Shown: positions 9,243-17,482 of the stretch, one piece after another
How positions within the stretch are numbered: position 1 is the first letter of the stretch
How the letters are laid out: each line of letters opens with the position of its first letter
Assembly (NCBI GenBank): GCA_958295815.1
Contig: OY282374.1
Location: forward strand, 1,570,856 to 1,634,855
Length of the DNA stretch: 64,000 nucleotides
Reading direction: 5' to 3'
Origin: Candidatus Poribacteria bacterium
Lineage (GTDB): Bacteria > Poribacteria > WGA-4E > WGA-3G
Program-made: the position numbers and the translations under genes
The notes under the pieces: generated by a model
The model's input: only the letters and a program-made list of their open reading frames with translations
Database searches by the model: none
What the model was told of the DNA's origin: nothing

Positions 9243-9437
9243 CGCTCACATCGACAATTGGACTATGCAGTGTTAGAAACAAGAACGAAAGTTCTATTAA
9301 CTTAAAATACAATCGTTAAAATGTGATATGCTATTTAGGCTACCTGCGGAGGACAAGGCATCTTTGGTATTCTTTACACCAAAGTGTTCTCCCATCTTAG
9401 TGCCTAATAGACTCAGGTATTGTAGGTAACAGTCTAA
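9243..9437 (+). other. Intergenic stretch between zinc-ribbon gene and TnpB remnant
   Basis: This stretch has no convincing gene. It begins with GCCTAAC at the end of the zinc-ribbon gene, and GTTAG occurs about 35 bases later, giving a weak imperfect hairpin. Further on the sequence may hold decayed tnpB codons, but I could not align them to the intact tnpB of this window. Confidence 0.3.
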
Positions 9438-9590
9438 CTCACTCTGTCGACGAAAGTCTGCCATGTTTGCGGGGCGAAGAACTATTCTATTACCCTTGCT
9501 GATAGAGAATGGACATGTCGAAGTTGCGGCACGACTCATGATAGAGATGTCAACGCTGCGAAAATTATATTGCGGGTAACGGTGTCATAA
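9438..9590 (+). pseudogene. TnpB C-terminal remnant (IS200/IS605 group)
   Basis: A frame without a start codon encodes the C-terminal zinc finger and last RuvC motif of TnpB: KVCHVCGAKN, then REWTCRSCGTTHDRDVNAAKIIL and a stop. The intact TnpB at 22937-24094 has CSDCG...CPACG...HDRDINAAINIL at the same place. The two CxxC pairs and the DRDxNAA motif are kept. Everything upstream is lost or unrecognisable and a stop lies at 9435, so it cannot make a working nuclease. The matching right end of the element follows directly. Confidence 0.85.
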
Positions 9591-9609
9591 ATGCCATAAA
9601 CCTGTTCTG

Positions 9610-9720
9610 ATACGGTGTAAATACCTGCGGGTGGACGATAATAAGACGTTTGTCCCTTTGGGAAAAACCAGTTGCTAAGAAGCCGAATCTCCACGCTTTA
9701 GCATGTGGGTGCTATCACGA
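9610..9720 (+). mobile_element. Right-end remnant of a TnpB element
   Basis: The sequence after the TnpB remnant parallels that after the intact tnpB: ACCTGCGGGTGGACGATAA-TAAGACG here against GCCCACAGGTGGAGCGAAA-ATAAGACG there, then a hairpin (CCACGC-TTTA-GCATGTGGG at 9691-9709) and the shared ending GGGTGCTATCACG. In IS605-type elements this region is both the right end and the 3' part of the omega (reRNA) RNA. The two copies diverge immediately after ATCACG, which I take as the element end at about 9719. Confidence 0.7.
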
Positions 9721-9721
9721 C

Positions 9722-9940
9722 ATGAAGCTCAACTATTACCCAGAAACTGACTCGCTATATATTGACTTGTCCGAACGACCCAGCGTAGAGAGCAGAGAAA
9801 TTTCAGAAGGTATTCTGCTTGACTACGATGCCAATGGTAGACTTGTTGGCATTGACATTGATAATGCCAGGAACAAAGTGGAAATGGAGAAACTAATTCT
9901 CAGTAAGCTTCCTGCTGAGGTTGAAAGGGTTCCTGCCTAA
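9722..9940 (+). CDS. DUF2283 family protein
   Basis: The 72-residue product begins MKLNYYPETDSLYIDLSERP and contains REISEGILLDYDANGRLVGIDI, the hallmark strands of DUF2283, a family of small proteins of unknown function often paired with a toxin-like gene. I start it at the ATG at 9722 because that is where homology begins; the longer frame from 9650 reads through the TnpB right end. The transposon end (ATCACG) stops 2 bases before this ATG, so the insertion removed the native leader and ribosome site, and expression now depends on element sequence. The likely former partner is the fragment at 8721-8843. Confidence 0.8.
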   Translation: MKLNYYPETDSLYIDLSERPSVESREISEGILLDYDANGRLVGIDIDNARNKVEMEKLILSKLPAEVERVPA

Positions 9941-10015
9941 CTTGTATTGGCATTTATGGTAATTTATCAAGGTATGTAACTGTCTCAGCCAACTGCAGCA
10001 CCCAGAAAACCTTCT

Positions 10016-10040
10016 TAGGAGCGCGGTAGAAGACCTCGCC
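10016..10040. repeat. TAGGAG-type hairpin (REP-like)
   Basis: TAGGA is followed by GCGCGGT-AGAAG-ACCTCGC, a 7-base arm with one mismatch and a 5-base loop. The TAGG lead and short hairpin resemble the GTAGG hairpins at 17350, 50582 and 54470, although the arm sequences differ. It lies in the spacer before the sulfotransferase gene. Confidence 0.4.
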
Positions 10041-10094
10041 GGTTCGCACTGAATCTGCAATTGTAAGATTTATTATAAGCTTGGGGACAATTGA

Positions 10095-10985
10095 ATGATT
10101 GACGCCAAAAGTCGTCCTATTATTGTGCTCGGTGTAGAACGCAGTGGGACATCTGTCGTTGCTGAGATGCTGCACAAATGGGGCGCGTATGTGGGTCCTA
10201 CAGAAAAATTACACAAGGCTGATGCACATGCTCCGAGAGGTTATTGGGAATACCTGCCGTTATGGGATTTACTTGCCGAGTTAGGAGACTTTGATACTGG
10301 TGCGACTTGGTGGGATTGTGATTTCCAGCAGCGAATAGAGAAAGAAGCTACTGACCCTGTATACAGAAGGAAAGCCACTGCACTGTTGGCTGAAATGCAC
10401 AAAGGAGGTCCTTGGTTCTGGAAAGATCCTGCGCTCAGCCATTTTTTGCCGTTTTGGAAGCAGATATGGGGCGATGCGGTTTATATAATCACAGTCCGCA
10501 ATCCTCTTGACACGGCAGTCTCATGGCAGAAGTTCATTATGCCTTCCAATGTGAAAGTCAGTATTTCTTTCGTTGCACTGAATTTGCTGCGCTGGCAGCA
10601 CATGATGACGCTAATCCTACAACACACAGAAGATGCACAACACCGACTCTTTCTTGGATACGAAAATATTATGCGTGATCCGAGTACGCAGGCTAAGAGA
10701 CTGGCTGACTACCTGAACTCGGTATTTGGCAAACGAGTTTCATCAATTCAGAAAATGGTTGATGTGATCGAACCTCGGTTGTGGCGAAATGATTGTGGTA
10801 TCCCGTTTGAACAGACAACTCAAGCAACACCGGAACAGAAAGCACTTTATACCTTCGCAAGGCAGAAAATCGACAATCCGTTTAAGCTGTTTGACGGTGC
10901 AAAATATCCACTACCACTTGGATACCGTGAGTTCTTAAACATTCAAGAGGCATTTCTGAAAGCCTGTCGCGAACTTGAACACTAA
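10095..10985 (+). CDS. Sulfotransferase family protein
   Basis: The 296-residue protein starts RPIIVLGVERSGTSVVAEML. GVERSGTS (about residues 13-20) is the 5'-phosphosulfate-binding loop of PAPS-dependent sulfotransferases, and VRNPLDTAVSW (about residues 135-145) matches the 3'-phosphate-binding region (RxP...S). Such enzymes transfer sulfate from PAPS to hydroxyl or amino groups of carbohydrates, lipids or proteins. A sulfatase at 50687 shows that sulfated substrates matter to this organism, but the two are far apart. GGGGAC lies before the ATG. The family call is firm; the acceptor is unknown. Confidence 0.85.
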   Translation: MIDAKSRPIIVLGVERSGTSVVAEMLHKWGAYVGPTEKLHKADAHAPRGYWEYLPLWDLLAELGDFDTGATWWDCDFQQRIEKEATDPVYRRKATALLAEMHKGGPWFWKDPALSHFLPFWKQIWGDAVYIITVRNPLDTAVSWQKFIMPSNVKVSISFVALNLLRWQHMMTLILQHTEDAQHRLFLGYENIMRDPSTQAKRLADYLNSVFGKRVSSIQKMVDVIEPRLWRNDCGIPFEQTTQATPEQKALYTFARQKIDNPFKLFDGAKYPLPLGYREFLNIQEAFLKACRELEH

Positions 10986-11036
10986 TAAACGTCTACAGCG
11001 CAACTCCTGCATGAAGCAGAACGGGGTCTTAAAAAT

Positions 11037-11516
11037 ATGAAGTCTGCTGTCACTTGGAACACGGCACACCGAGGAGCACCCGATCTCGACTCGGTCTTGG
11101 CTCGTTTTAATATTCCTGCGTCTTTTTCGATTCGAGCGTGGTCACCGAACTATTTTGACGCTATACGTGTTCTCTCGAGTGCCGAAGGGTGGATGACTCC
11201 TGAATTGATACCCAAGGAGACATTGGCGGCTTGGGAGAATTCGTGGCCCACTCTTGTTGCTGTGGATATTGATGGGAAGTTGGCAGGTTTTCTAAGGGCA
11301 ATCACGGACACCCAGATTACGACTTATCTATGTGAGGTTCTGGTCGACCGAGAATTCCGGCGGCATGGATTGGGCAGACTACTTATTGATGTCTGTCAGA
11401 GTCTCGTCCCAACGACGAGACTTGACCTGCTGTCGACGGGTGAGGCAGATAACTTCTATCGAGTTATCGACTGCGCCGATTTTCAAGGTTTTAGACGGTG
11501 CTCCGAATGTGTATAG
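11037..11516 (+). CDS. GNAT acetyltransferase
   Basis: The 159-residue protein has an N-terminal half with SIRAWSPNYFDAIRVLSSAEGW and a typical GNAT core: VAVDIDGKLAGFLRAI strands followed by VLVDREFRRHGLGRLLID, which carries the R-x-x-G-x-G/A acetyl-CoA loop (about residues 105-110). The C-terminal part (ADNFYRVIDCADFQGFRRC) matches the FYxxxGF element that closes the fold. The substrate is unknown. No strong ribosome site precedes the ATG. Confidence 0.8.
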   Translation: MKSAVTWNTAHRGAPDLDSVLARFNIPASFSIRAWSPNYFDAIRVLSSAEGWMTPELIPKETLAAWENSWPTLVAVDIDGKLAGFLRAITDTQITTYLCEVLVDREFRRHGLGRLLIDVCQSLVPTTRLDLLSTGEADNFYRVIDCADFQGFRRCSECV

Positions 11517-11584
11517 TGAAATTTTGAATATTTGAAAAGTATTGCTTTATGTTTACGATAGGACACCGGATCAAGGAGCTGTGA

Positions 11585-12009
11585 ATGTCACGAGCGCAGT
11601 GCATCGTTCATAGGGAAAAAGAAATTCTAATGGTCAATCACCGGCACGAGGGAGAGGAGTGGTGGTGTCTTCCCGGTGGTCGTATCGAAGTGGATGAAAG
11701 GCCGGAACAAGCCGCACTGAGAGAACTTTGGGAGGAGTGCCGTGTACGGGGCACAGTGATCCGCCAACATCTGTCATTACTTTTGCACCTAATGATCAAT
11801 ATTACACATATTTGATAGAGATAGGCACCCAGGCAGTATCCCTTGGAAGTGATCCTGAACTAAAAGGGAATCAGGTTTTGGTAGACTTTGCGTGGATACG
11901 CCTAAACGAGCTCACTGAACGAGATAGAGTATTTCTATGGACTGCCGGTTTGTTGACAATCCCTGAATTTTCTGAGGAAATCTGGCATTTACCGAACATG
12001 CCGCAGTAA
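11585..12009 (+). pseudogene. Nudix hydrolase, frameshifted
   Basis: AAGGAG precedes the ATG at 11585. The first part gives VHREKEILMVNHRH and a good Nudix box (GGRIEVDERPEQAALRELWEE; the pattern G-x5-E-x7-REL-x-EE is kept). After about 11760-11785 the reading frame must change by -1, as for a one-base deletion, to continue as TSVITFAPNDQYYTYLIEIG and LVDFAWIRLNELTERD to 12009. The original was therefore a normal Nudix protein of about 140 residues that hydrolyses a nucleoside diphosphate-linked compound. As read, translation stops at 11815 after the box and loses the second half of the fold. A sequencing error is possible. Confidence 0.8.
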
Positions 12010-12094
12010 TCAGTAAATTTTCTCTGTTTGTACTTTCAGAGTTTCTGACCGCAGCCATCCAAAAATTGTGCTGATAGTATACTAAGGGGGCTTT

Positions 12095-13021
12095 ATGGAG
12101 CGAGCAACTTGTGTAGTAGAACGTCTGAAAGGTCCCATCGTGCCGGTGAACATCTGTTTTGAAGATGACGATTCGCTAAACATCCTTGCGATGCGGAAAT
12201 ACGTCAGTTGGTTATGCGAGCAGAAAATTCCAGTGATACTTCTCACCTACGGCAGTAGTGAATTCTGTAGCCTGACAGATGAAGAGATCTGGCAATTGAC
12301 TGCCGAGCTTGCAGAAGAAATATCAGGTCGCTCCCTATTTATCGCTTCAACGGGGTGGTGGCACCCAGGGCAATGCCGGGAGTTTTTGAAACACTGTGAT
12401 AACATGGGTGTAGATGCTGTCAAGGTCCAGATTCATCCGGGTTTAGGTGTCAAACGCGATGTCATTGTCGGCTATTTTGACAGTGTGCAGGATGCCGCGC
12501 CGATCCCTTTATTGGTCTGCGGAGCATGGCAAGACCCTTATCCTGTGGACATCGTTACAGAGTTAGCAAAACAACCAGAGGTTGTTGGCATCAAAAACGA
12601 CGGTCATCCCTTCTACGCCTATTATGACATTATTCGCGCAACTAACAACGAAAACTTTGCGGTCATCAGTGGTGGACAGATGCGTAATTTCATGTTCGGA
12701 TACCCGATCGGTTCAACGGCATATCTCTGTACCATCGCTCCGTTTCGACCAGACATTGCGCTGGAATTCTACAGTGCCTTAACTGCAGGACACGCTGATG
12801 ATGCACGCGAAATTGTGTTTCGCTATGAAGAACCTTGGCTCAAGGTAGCAACGCGGCTGGAATGGCTGCCAAGCATCAAATCGGCACTCCATCTTCATGG
12901 ACTCTATCCGAATCATCGCCTCCGAACACCTGCTGTTTCACACACAGACGAAAAACATCAGGAAGTGCGAACGGCGTTGAAGCAGGTCTTTGGAAGCATC
13001 AAGCTTGGCAACTCTAATTGA
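12095..13021 (+). CDS. Dihydrodipicolinate synthase/N-acetylneuraminate lyase family protein
   Basis: The 308-residue protein is a class I aldolase of the DapA/NanA family: PIVPVNICFEDDDSLNILAM at the start, a variant of the GTTGE loop (LTYGSSEFCSLTDEE), and the Schiff-base lysine Lys167 in VVGIKND. The usual YNxP segment that supplies the catalytic tyrosine is replaced by CGAWQDPYP, so the reaction is probably not classical dihydrodipicolinate synthesis. It could be a sugar-acid or keto-acid lyase. AAGGGGGC precedes the ATG. Neighbours give no clear pathway, although sugar-acid enzymes (the 13716 dehydratase) lie nearby. Confidence 0.8.
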   Translation: MERATCVVERLKGPIVPVNICFEDDDSLNILAMRKYVSWLCEQKIPVILLTYGSSEFCSLTDEEIWQLTAELAEEISGRSLFIASTGWWHPGQCREFLKHCDNMGVDAVKVQIHPGLGVKRDVIVGYFDSVQDAAPIPLLVCGAWQDPYPVDIVTELAKQPEVVGIKNDGHPFYAYYDIIRATNNENFAVISGGQMRNFMFGYPIGSTAYLCTIAPFRPDIALEFYSALTAGHADDAREIVFRYEEPWLKVATRLEWLPSIKSALHLHGLYPNHRLRTPAVSHTDEKHQEVRTALKQVFGSIKLGNSN

Positions 13022-13098
13022 TGGACGCAAATGGTTAAGCTCTATTCAGCCCTGATGTCAACGATTGTTCTCAACCCACTCGATGTGCGCATACTCCG

Positions 13099-13491
13099 AT
13101 GAATCAAGCAACTAAGATTACAGCAGAGAACGTGTGCGATTTTCTTAAAAAATTCGCTCAGGAGTGCTTAGACCAGAGATGGGCTGTCGTTCACACAGAC
13201 CTCCAAATAAACCACCTGTTTTTTGTACAGGAAGATTTTGAACAACTCGCCATTATTGATTTCGCTGATGCCTTGCTGCACGATCCAGCGATAGATCTAT
13301 CTGAGTTTGCTATAGAGATGTACTCAGATTTACCTCCTGATGGTATTGTTGCCAAAAGGGTTATTGATGCGGTTCTGAGGTGCTATCAAACAGACGATGC
13401 TACGATTACAGAGAAGATCGAGTTTGGACTTCTCGTTTTTCAAATTGGGCGCGCCTACCAATCGGTAAAGAACTCAATAGATCAATCCTAA
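13099..13491 (+). pseudogene. APH-like phosphotransferase, N-terminally truncated
   Basis: The 130-residue frame holds only the C-lobe of an aminoglycoside-phosphotransferase-like kinase: the Brenner motif WAVVHTDLQINHLFF (His32, Asp34, Asn39) and the metal motif LAIIDFADALLHDPAIDL. The N-lobe with the ATP lysine and glycine-rich loop is missing, and only 77 bases separate it from the upstream gene, too few to encode it. The ATG has no ribosome site. A full-length relative is at 43796. I read this as a decayed gene, although a freestanding C-lobe protein cannot be excluded. Confidence 0.65.
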
Positions 13492-13715
13492 TTAACCTGA
13501 TTAGCCTAAACACCATAGGTCTCACCGCCCCAATCTATTTGTGGATCATGATGCAAGTAAAACTTCCTGCTCGCAAATTTCGCGTTGCGATTTCTCCGAT
13601 GATGGTGTATATTAAACTTGGATATTTCAGAATCATGCCCTTTTGAAGTCCTAAATTGCCATAATTAGCGAAATTGCTAAGTTTATAATCCCATCCGATG
13701 TAACAAGGAGATCCT

Positions 13716-14882
13716 ATGAACATAAAAGAAATTCGTGCCGTAGAAATCGAAGTGAACCCCAAACCGACAACGACACCACGCACACCGAGCCGAGCAGGGT
13801 CGCATCCCATGAACCGTCCCGTCTCTCGTTATGCTGATGCCGACAGAAGAGGAGAACATGTCTCCGGTTCGGGATGGAGCCGACCCGCATGCATCGTAAC
13901 AGCTGAAGATGGTACGTGGGGCTTCGGTCTCTCGCTTTACGGCGGTCCTGTGTCCCGAATCATCAACGATCACTTTGCTCCACGGCTGACTGGTGAAAAT
14001 TGCATGGCGACTGAAAAACTGTGGGACCTGATGGTGCGATCTTCAGCTGCCTTCGGTGCAACTGGCTTGACAAGCTACGCTATCAGTGCTGTTGATTGTG
14101 CCCTCTGGGACCTAAAAGGTAAAATCCTAAAAAGACCGGTGTACGAACTACTGGGTGGTCCCCAAAAAGAAAAAATCTTCTGCTACGCCTCTGGTTTTGA
14201 TCAGGAGTGGTATATGGAGCTCGGATTCAAAGCCACAAAACTCTTCACGCCGTGGGGTCCGATACATGGATTAGAAGGCTTACGGAAACTTGAAGACTTG
14301 GTAGCAACCACACGGGAAACGATTGGCGATAAAGTTGACTTAATGTTGGATTCTTGGACCGGGTTTGATATAGAACATACTGTGCGTGTCTGCGAAACCA
14401 TGAAGCCTTATGGACTGAAGTGGATGGAGGATTACATTCCGCCTGACGATTTTGTCGGTTACGAAACAGTCCGTCAACGCCTGCCTTGGCAAACGCTCGC
14501 GACTGGTGAACACTGGTATCTACCAACTCCCTTTGCAGCAGCGGCAGGACGGCGACTCGTTGACATCTTCCAACCTGATGTTTTGTGGTGTGGTGGTATT
14601 ACCGCTGCGGCGAAGATTTGTCACATTGCTGAAGCGAATGGGATTAACGTGATTACACACGGTGGCATGAATTATCCTTATGGTCAACACTTGGCATTTG
14701 CCATGCCTGCCATCACATGGGGCGAGCGTTCTGAGGGTGTCTCTTCTCCGGGTGTCCCCCTCGAAGAGATGGTCAAGTTACCAGGAACTTCGGTCATCAA
14801 AGATGGCTATGTCGCCCCCTCAGATGCCCCAGGTTTCGGTCTCGAAATTGATGAAGCGTGGATAGAAAGCGTAATGGTATAG
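13716..14882 (+). CDS. L-rhamnonate dehydratase-like enzyme (enolase superfamily)
   Basis: The 388-residue protein is a mandelate racemase/muconate lactonizing enzyme-type member. Metal ligands are Asp212 (LMLDSWTGF), Glu238 (KWMEDY) and Glu265 (ATGEHW); the His-Asp pair is His315 (VITHGG) and Asp288 (DIFQPDVLWCGG). The spacing of these residues is nearly the same as in E. coli L-rhamnonate dehydratase, as is EDYIPPDDFVGY, so acid-sugar dehydration to a 2-keto-3-deoxy acid is the best guess. AAGGAG precedes the ATG. A 2-keto-3-deoxy acid would suit an aldolase such as the DapA-family protein at 12095, but a broken gene lies between them. Confidence 0.85.
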   Translation: MNIKEIRAVEIEVNPKPTTTPRTPSRAGSHPMNRPVSRYADADRRGEHVSGSGWSRPACIVTAEDGTWGFGLSLYGGPVSRIINDHFAPRLTGENCMATEKLWDLMVRSSAAFGATGLTSYAISAVDCALWDLKGKILKRPVYELLGGPQKEKIFCYASGFDQEWYMELGFKATKLFTPWGPIHGLEGLRKLEDLVATTRETIGDKVDLMLDSWTGFDIEHTVRVCETMKPYGLKWMEDYIPPDDFVGYETVRQRLPWQTLATGEHWYLPTPFAAAAGRRLVDIFQPDVLWCGGITAAAKICHIAEANGINVITHGGMNYPYGQHLAFAMPAITWGERSEGVSSPGVPLEEMVKLPGTSVIKDGYVAPSDAPGFGLEIDEAWIESVMV

Positions 14883-14916
14883 AATCGCTGATTTAGCACA
14901 TATGTATTGGTGAACT

Positions 14917-15348
14917 ATGAATCCAACTTTAAAAGTTACAGAAGTGCTTGAAGTTGCTCTGTATGTAACAGATCTCGCTGCTGCTGAAAACTTTTATACG
15001 AAAATCTTAGGGCTTACTCTATATTCAAAAGTAGTCGGGAGGCACGTTTTTCTCCGGTGTGGTACTCGAATGGTGCTTCTCTTCAATGCCAAAACAACAA
15101 TTGATGCTGATAGTGGTCCACTTGGTGTTCCTCAACATGGAATGGTTGGGGAGGGACACATCGCCTTTGCCGTGCAGGATCATGAAATCGACCAATGGAA
15201 AGAATATCTCATAGCACAGGGGATAAACATAGAAAAAGAGATTCATTGGGAACGGGGTAGATCTATCTACTTTCGTGATCCGTCGGAGAACAGCGTAGAA
15301 ATCACCTCTCCTGCTATCTGGGGAATCAAGGAAGATATATTCTTTTGA
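14917..15348 (+). CDS. VOC (glyoxalase/dioxygenase fold) family protein
   Basis: The 143-residue protein has the paired beta-alpha-beta modules of the vicinal oxygen chelate superfamily: EVALYVTDLAAAENFYTKILGL at the start and GHIAFAVQDHEIDQWKEYL in the second half, ending SIYFRDPSENSVEITSP, which holds the typical D-P-x-x-N-x-x-E motif. The family includes glyoxalase I, extradiol dioxygenases and antibiotic-binding proteins. His161-type metal ligands are plausible (H in GHIAF, E in VEI), but substrate cannot be named. It starts 34 bases after the dehydratase gene and may be co-transcribed with it. Confidence 0.85.
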   Translation: MNPTLKVTEVLEVALYVTDLAAAENFYTKILGLTLYSKVVGRHVFLRCGTRMVLLFNAKTTIDADSGPLGVPQHGMVGEGHIAFAVQDHEIDQWKEYLIAQGINIEKEIHWERGRSIYFRDPSENSVEITSPAIWGIKEDIFF

Positions 15349-15431
15349 CTGTGGATAGGATTAAGGCCTACATGATTACTGCTACGGATCTTGCAGGCTC
15401 GTCTGAATCTCAAACATAAGGAAGTTGAGAT

Positions 15432-16052
15432 GTGGGTTTCACTTCGTTTGCAAGTATTATAAATCGTTTGAAGGTGCTCCAACGTCGAGAAGTTTGTCTG
15501 TTTGTGGCTATTGATGGACTTGGTGGTGCGGGGAAAAGTACTTTGGCGCAACTCTTGAAACATCAACTGGAGACTATAGGTTGGATCGTGGCTGTTGTCA
15601 AGCATGATGATTTCTATCTCCCTTCTAATCAACGTGAAAACCAGAAAGTAGAAAGGATTGGTAGTGACTTTGATTGGGAGCGTCTACGCGATCAGGTGCT
15701 CATTCCTGTTAAAGAGGGACGGTCGGCACATTACCAACGCTACGATTGGGAAGCAGATGTCCTCGCTGAGTGGCATACAGTTTCTGCTTCGGATGTGGTA
15801 TTTGTTGAAGGGGTATATACAATGCGGCGCGAGTTAACGGATTTTTACAATTTAAAAATATGGGTAGAATGTCCGAGAGTAATCCGTCTTGATCGAGGTA
15901 TTGCGCGAGACGGAGAGAAGGCGCGTACCATTTGGGAACAGGATTGGATGCCTAAAGAAGATTATTACGTTAAAACGCATCTCCCGCGTGAAAGAGCTGA
16001 TTTGTTTGTAAATGGTGCAGCGTCGTATTTACCGCTGGGTGAATTCAGTTGA
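15432..16052 (+). CDS. Uridine kinase-like P-loop kinase
   Basis: The 206-residue protein has a Walker A motif, GLGGAGKST (residues 29-37), followed by VVKHDDFYLPSNQR, the lid and substrate region of uridine kinase/phosphoribulokinase-like enzymes, and VVFVEGVYTMRRELTDFY as a Walker B-like strand. An Arg-rich region (RVIRLDRGIARDG) probably contacts phosphate. It would phosphorylate a nucleoside or small hydroxyl compound with ATP. The start is GTG at 15432 with GGAAG upstream; the overlapping ATG at 15430 is out of frame. True uridine kinases are about this length. Confidence 0.8.
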   Translation: MGFTSFASIINRLKVLQRREVCLFVAIDGLGGAGKSTLAQLLKHQLETIGWIVAVVKHDDFYLPSNQRENQKVERIGSDFDWERLRDQVLIPVKEGRSAHYQRYDWEADVLAEWHTVSASDVVFVEGVYTMRRELTDFYNLKIWVECPRVIRLDRGIARDGEKARTIWEQDWMPKEDYYVKTHLPRERADLFVNGAASYLPLGEFS

Positions 16053-16086
16053 AGTGTATCTCTAAAGACAGGTGTTGTGAAATCCA

Positions 16087-16860
16087 ATGAATGACGAAAT
16101 TACTATTGCCAATCGAGCGCGTTGGGAAGCCGAAGTGTTGAGAAAGGGAGGCTTTACCGTCCCATGGCTTGACCTTGATAGAAATGATATTATGCGTTAT
16201 GCTGAAGGGCGGCTTGACCCGATCCCGTATCATCTCTATCAAATTTATCCGGCTTATCTACTCAGAGATGTTGCTGACAAAGAAGTATTGTGTCTCGCAG
16301 CAGGCGGTGGACAGCAGTCAGCAGTATTTGGTCTGCTTGATGCACGTGTGACTGTCATTGATTTTACGCAAGGTCAGCTTGATGGAGATATTACTGCCGC
16401 AGTGCATTACGGCTATGAGGTAGACACGCTTTGTCTCAACATCCGAGATTTATCCGCAATTGAAGACGCATCATTTGATTTTGTCTATCAAGGGCCCTCC
16501 ATGAGCTGGGTGCCATCCGTTCATGAAATCTATAAAGGTGTGTCAAGGATCATCCGCCCAGGTGGATGGTATCGCGTGGATTTTGGCAATCCTGCCACTC
16601 ATTCCTTAGAGTGGGATGGTGAATACTATCGCGTCGCCGAGCCATACACCGAACGCGTTTACAGATACTCAGACGGCGCATTTGACTTTCGACACTGCTT
16701 GAGTGATATATTCAACGGACTTTTGGACAACGGTTTTCGGATTGAACATGTTGAGGAACGTTCTTGGACGCAGCCTGACCTCGAAGCTGCACCAGGGAGT
16801 TGGGCACATGAAATGGCTTACAACGTGAGTTTCGCCATTGTTGCTAAGAGAGAAATGTAG
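16087..16860 (+). CDS. Class I SAM-dependent methyltransferase
   Basis: The 257-residue protein has KEVLCLAAGGGQQSAVFGLL, a variant of methyltransferase motif I with GGG in place of GxGxG, followed by VTVIDFTQGQLD (motif II acidic residue) and SFDFVYQGPSMSWV (motif IV). Later strands (YKGVSRIIRPGGWYRVDFGNP) fit motif V-VI. A small molecule is the likely substrate. The ribosome site is weak. It lies 34 bases after the kinase gene and 26 before a GNAT gene, so these three may form a transcript. Confidence 0.85.
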   Translation: MNDEITIANRARWEAEVLRKGGFTVPWLDLDRNDIMRYAEGRLDPIPYHLYQIYPAYLLRDVADKEVLCLAAGGGQQSAVFGLLDARVTVIDFTQGQLDGDITAAVHYGYEVDTLCLNIRDLSAIEDASFDFVYQGPSMSWVPSVHEIYKGVSRIIRPGGWYRVDFGNPATHSLEWDGEYYRVAEPYTERVYRYSDGAFDFRHCLSDIFNGLLDNGFRIEHVEERSWTQPDLEAAPGSWAHEMAYNVSFAIVAKREM

Positions 16861-16886
16861 ATCACGTACCGCTCAGAAAGGAAAAT

Positions 16887-17336
16887 ATGGCTGTGGAGGA
16901 GTTGAATATTCGCGATGCCCGGTCAAACGACAACGAATTTGTTTTCACCGTAAAGAAAGCAGCATTCCGGGAATATGTAGAACAGGTCTGGGGGTGGGAT
17001 GATAGTTATCAAAGGGAGCTGCACGATAGACGGTTTGCTTCACAAGATTTACGCATTATCCAGTTTTGTGGGACCGATGTCGGTTTCTTGGCAACGTCTC
17101 GTACTCGCGCTACACTTAAGGTTGATCAACTCTATATTCTGCCTGAATATCAAGGAAGAGGTATCGGTACAGCGTGCATGGCACGTGTTCTTGATGATGC
17201 CAGTCTTCGGCAGAAACCTGTGGTGCTTCAAGTGCTAAAAATCAACACCCGTGGTATCGCCTTCTACCAGAAACTGGGATTCATTATTGTCGGTGAAACT
17301 ACGACGCACGTTCAGATGAAAAAGGTGCCTGAGTGA
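16887..17336 (+). CDS. GNAT acetyltransferase
   Basis: The 149-residue protein is a compact GNAT enzyme: LNIRDARSNDNEFVFTVKKA at the start, VDQLYILPEYQGRGIGTACM with the Q-x-x-G-x-G acetyl-CoA loop at about residues 91-96, and LKINTRGIAFYQKLGFIIVG, the conserved N-x-x-A-x-x-F/Y-Y-x-x-x-GF closing element. AAAGGAAA precedes the ATG. The substrate is unknown. A tandem hairpin repeat array follows 13 bases after the stop. Confidence 0.9.
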   Translation: MAVEELNIRDARSNDNEFVFTVKKAAFREYVEQVWGWDDSYQRELHDRRFASQDLRIIQFCGTDVGFLATSRTRATLKVDQLYILPEYQGRGIGTACMARVLDDASLRQKPVVLQVLKINTRGIAFYQKLGFIIVGETTTHVQMKKVPE

Positions 17337-17349
17337 GGTTATAAACATA

Positions 17350-17462
17350 GTAGGCACACTCCGCTGTGCCGTCCCTGATTTATTTCTGCAAAGTAGTAGG
17401 CACACTCCGCTGTGCCGTCCCTGATTATTTCTGCAAAGTAGTAGGCACACTCCGCTGTGCCG
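17350..17462. repeat. Three tandem GTAGGCAC hairpin repeats
   Basis: The 22-base core GTAGGCACACTCCGCTGTGC+CG occurs at 17350-17371, 17396-17417 and 17441-17462, with periods of 46 and 45 bases and near-identical linkers (TCCCTGATTTATTTCTGCAA). Each core holds the perfect hairpin GGCACA-CTCCGC-TGTGCC. Related cores occur at 54435-54491. The array sits in the short spacer before the adenosine-deaminase-like gene, where its promoter would be expected. Confidence 0.85.
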
Positions 17463-17482
17463 TACACGTGAGTATTTGTATT

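Noticed and set aside
9236..9285. GCCTAAC ... GTTAGAA as an integron attC site
   Set aside because: The outer boxes pair over five bases, but the whole span is only about 45 bases and inner boxes are not evident; no integrase is present.
9297..9539. 80-codon minus-strand frame
   Set aside because: It lies opposite the TnpB zinc-finger remnant, which explains the coding signal on the plus strand.
10030..10060. GGTTCGCACTG as a tRNA T-loop
   Set aside because: No acceptor, D or anticodon arms can be drawn around it; it is part of a short hairpin repeat.
17350..17462. Three regularly spaced repeats as a CRISPR array
   Set aside because: The linkers between the units are nearly identical to each other, the units are hairpins with relatives elsewhere, and no cas gene is near.
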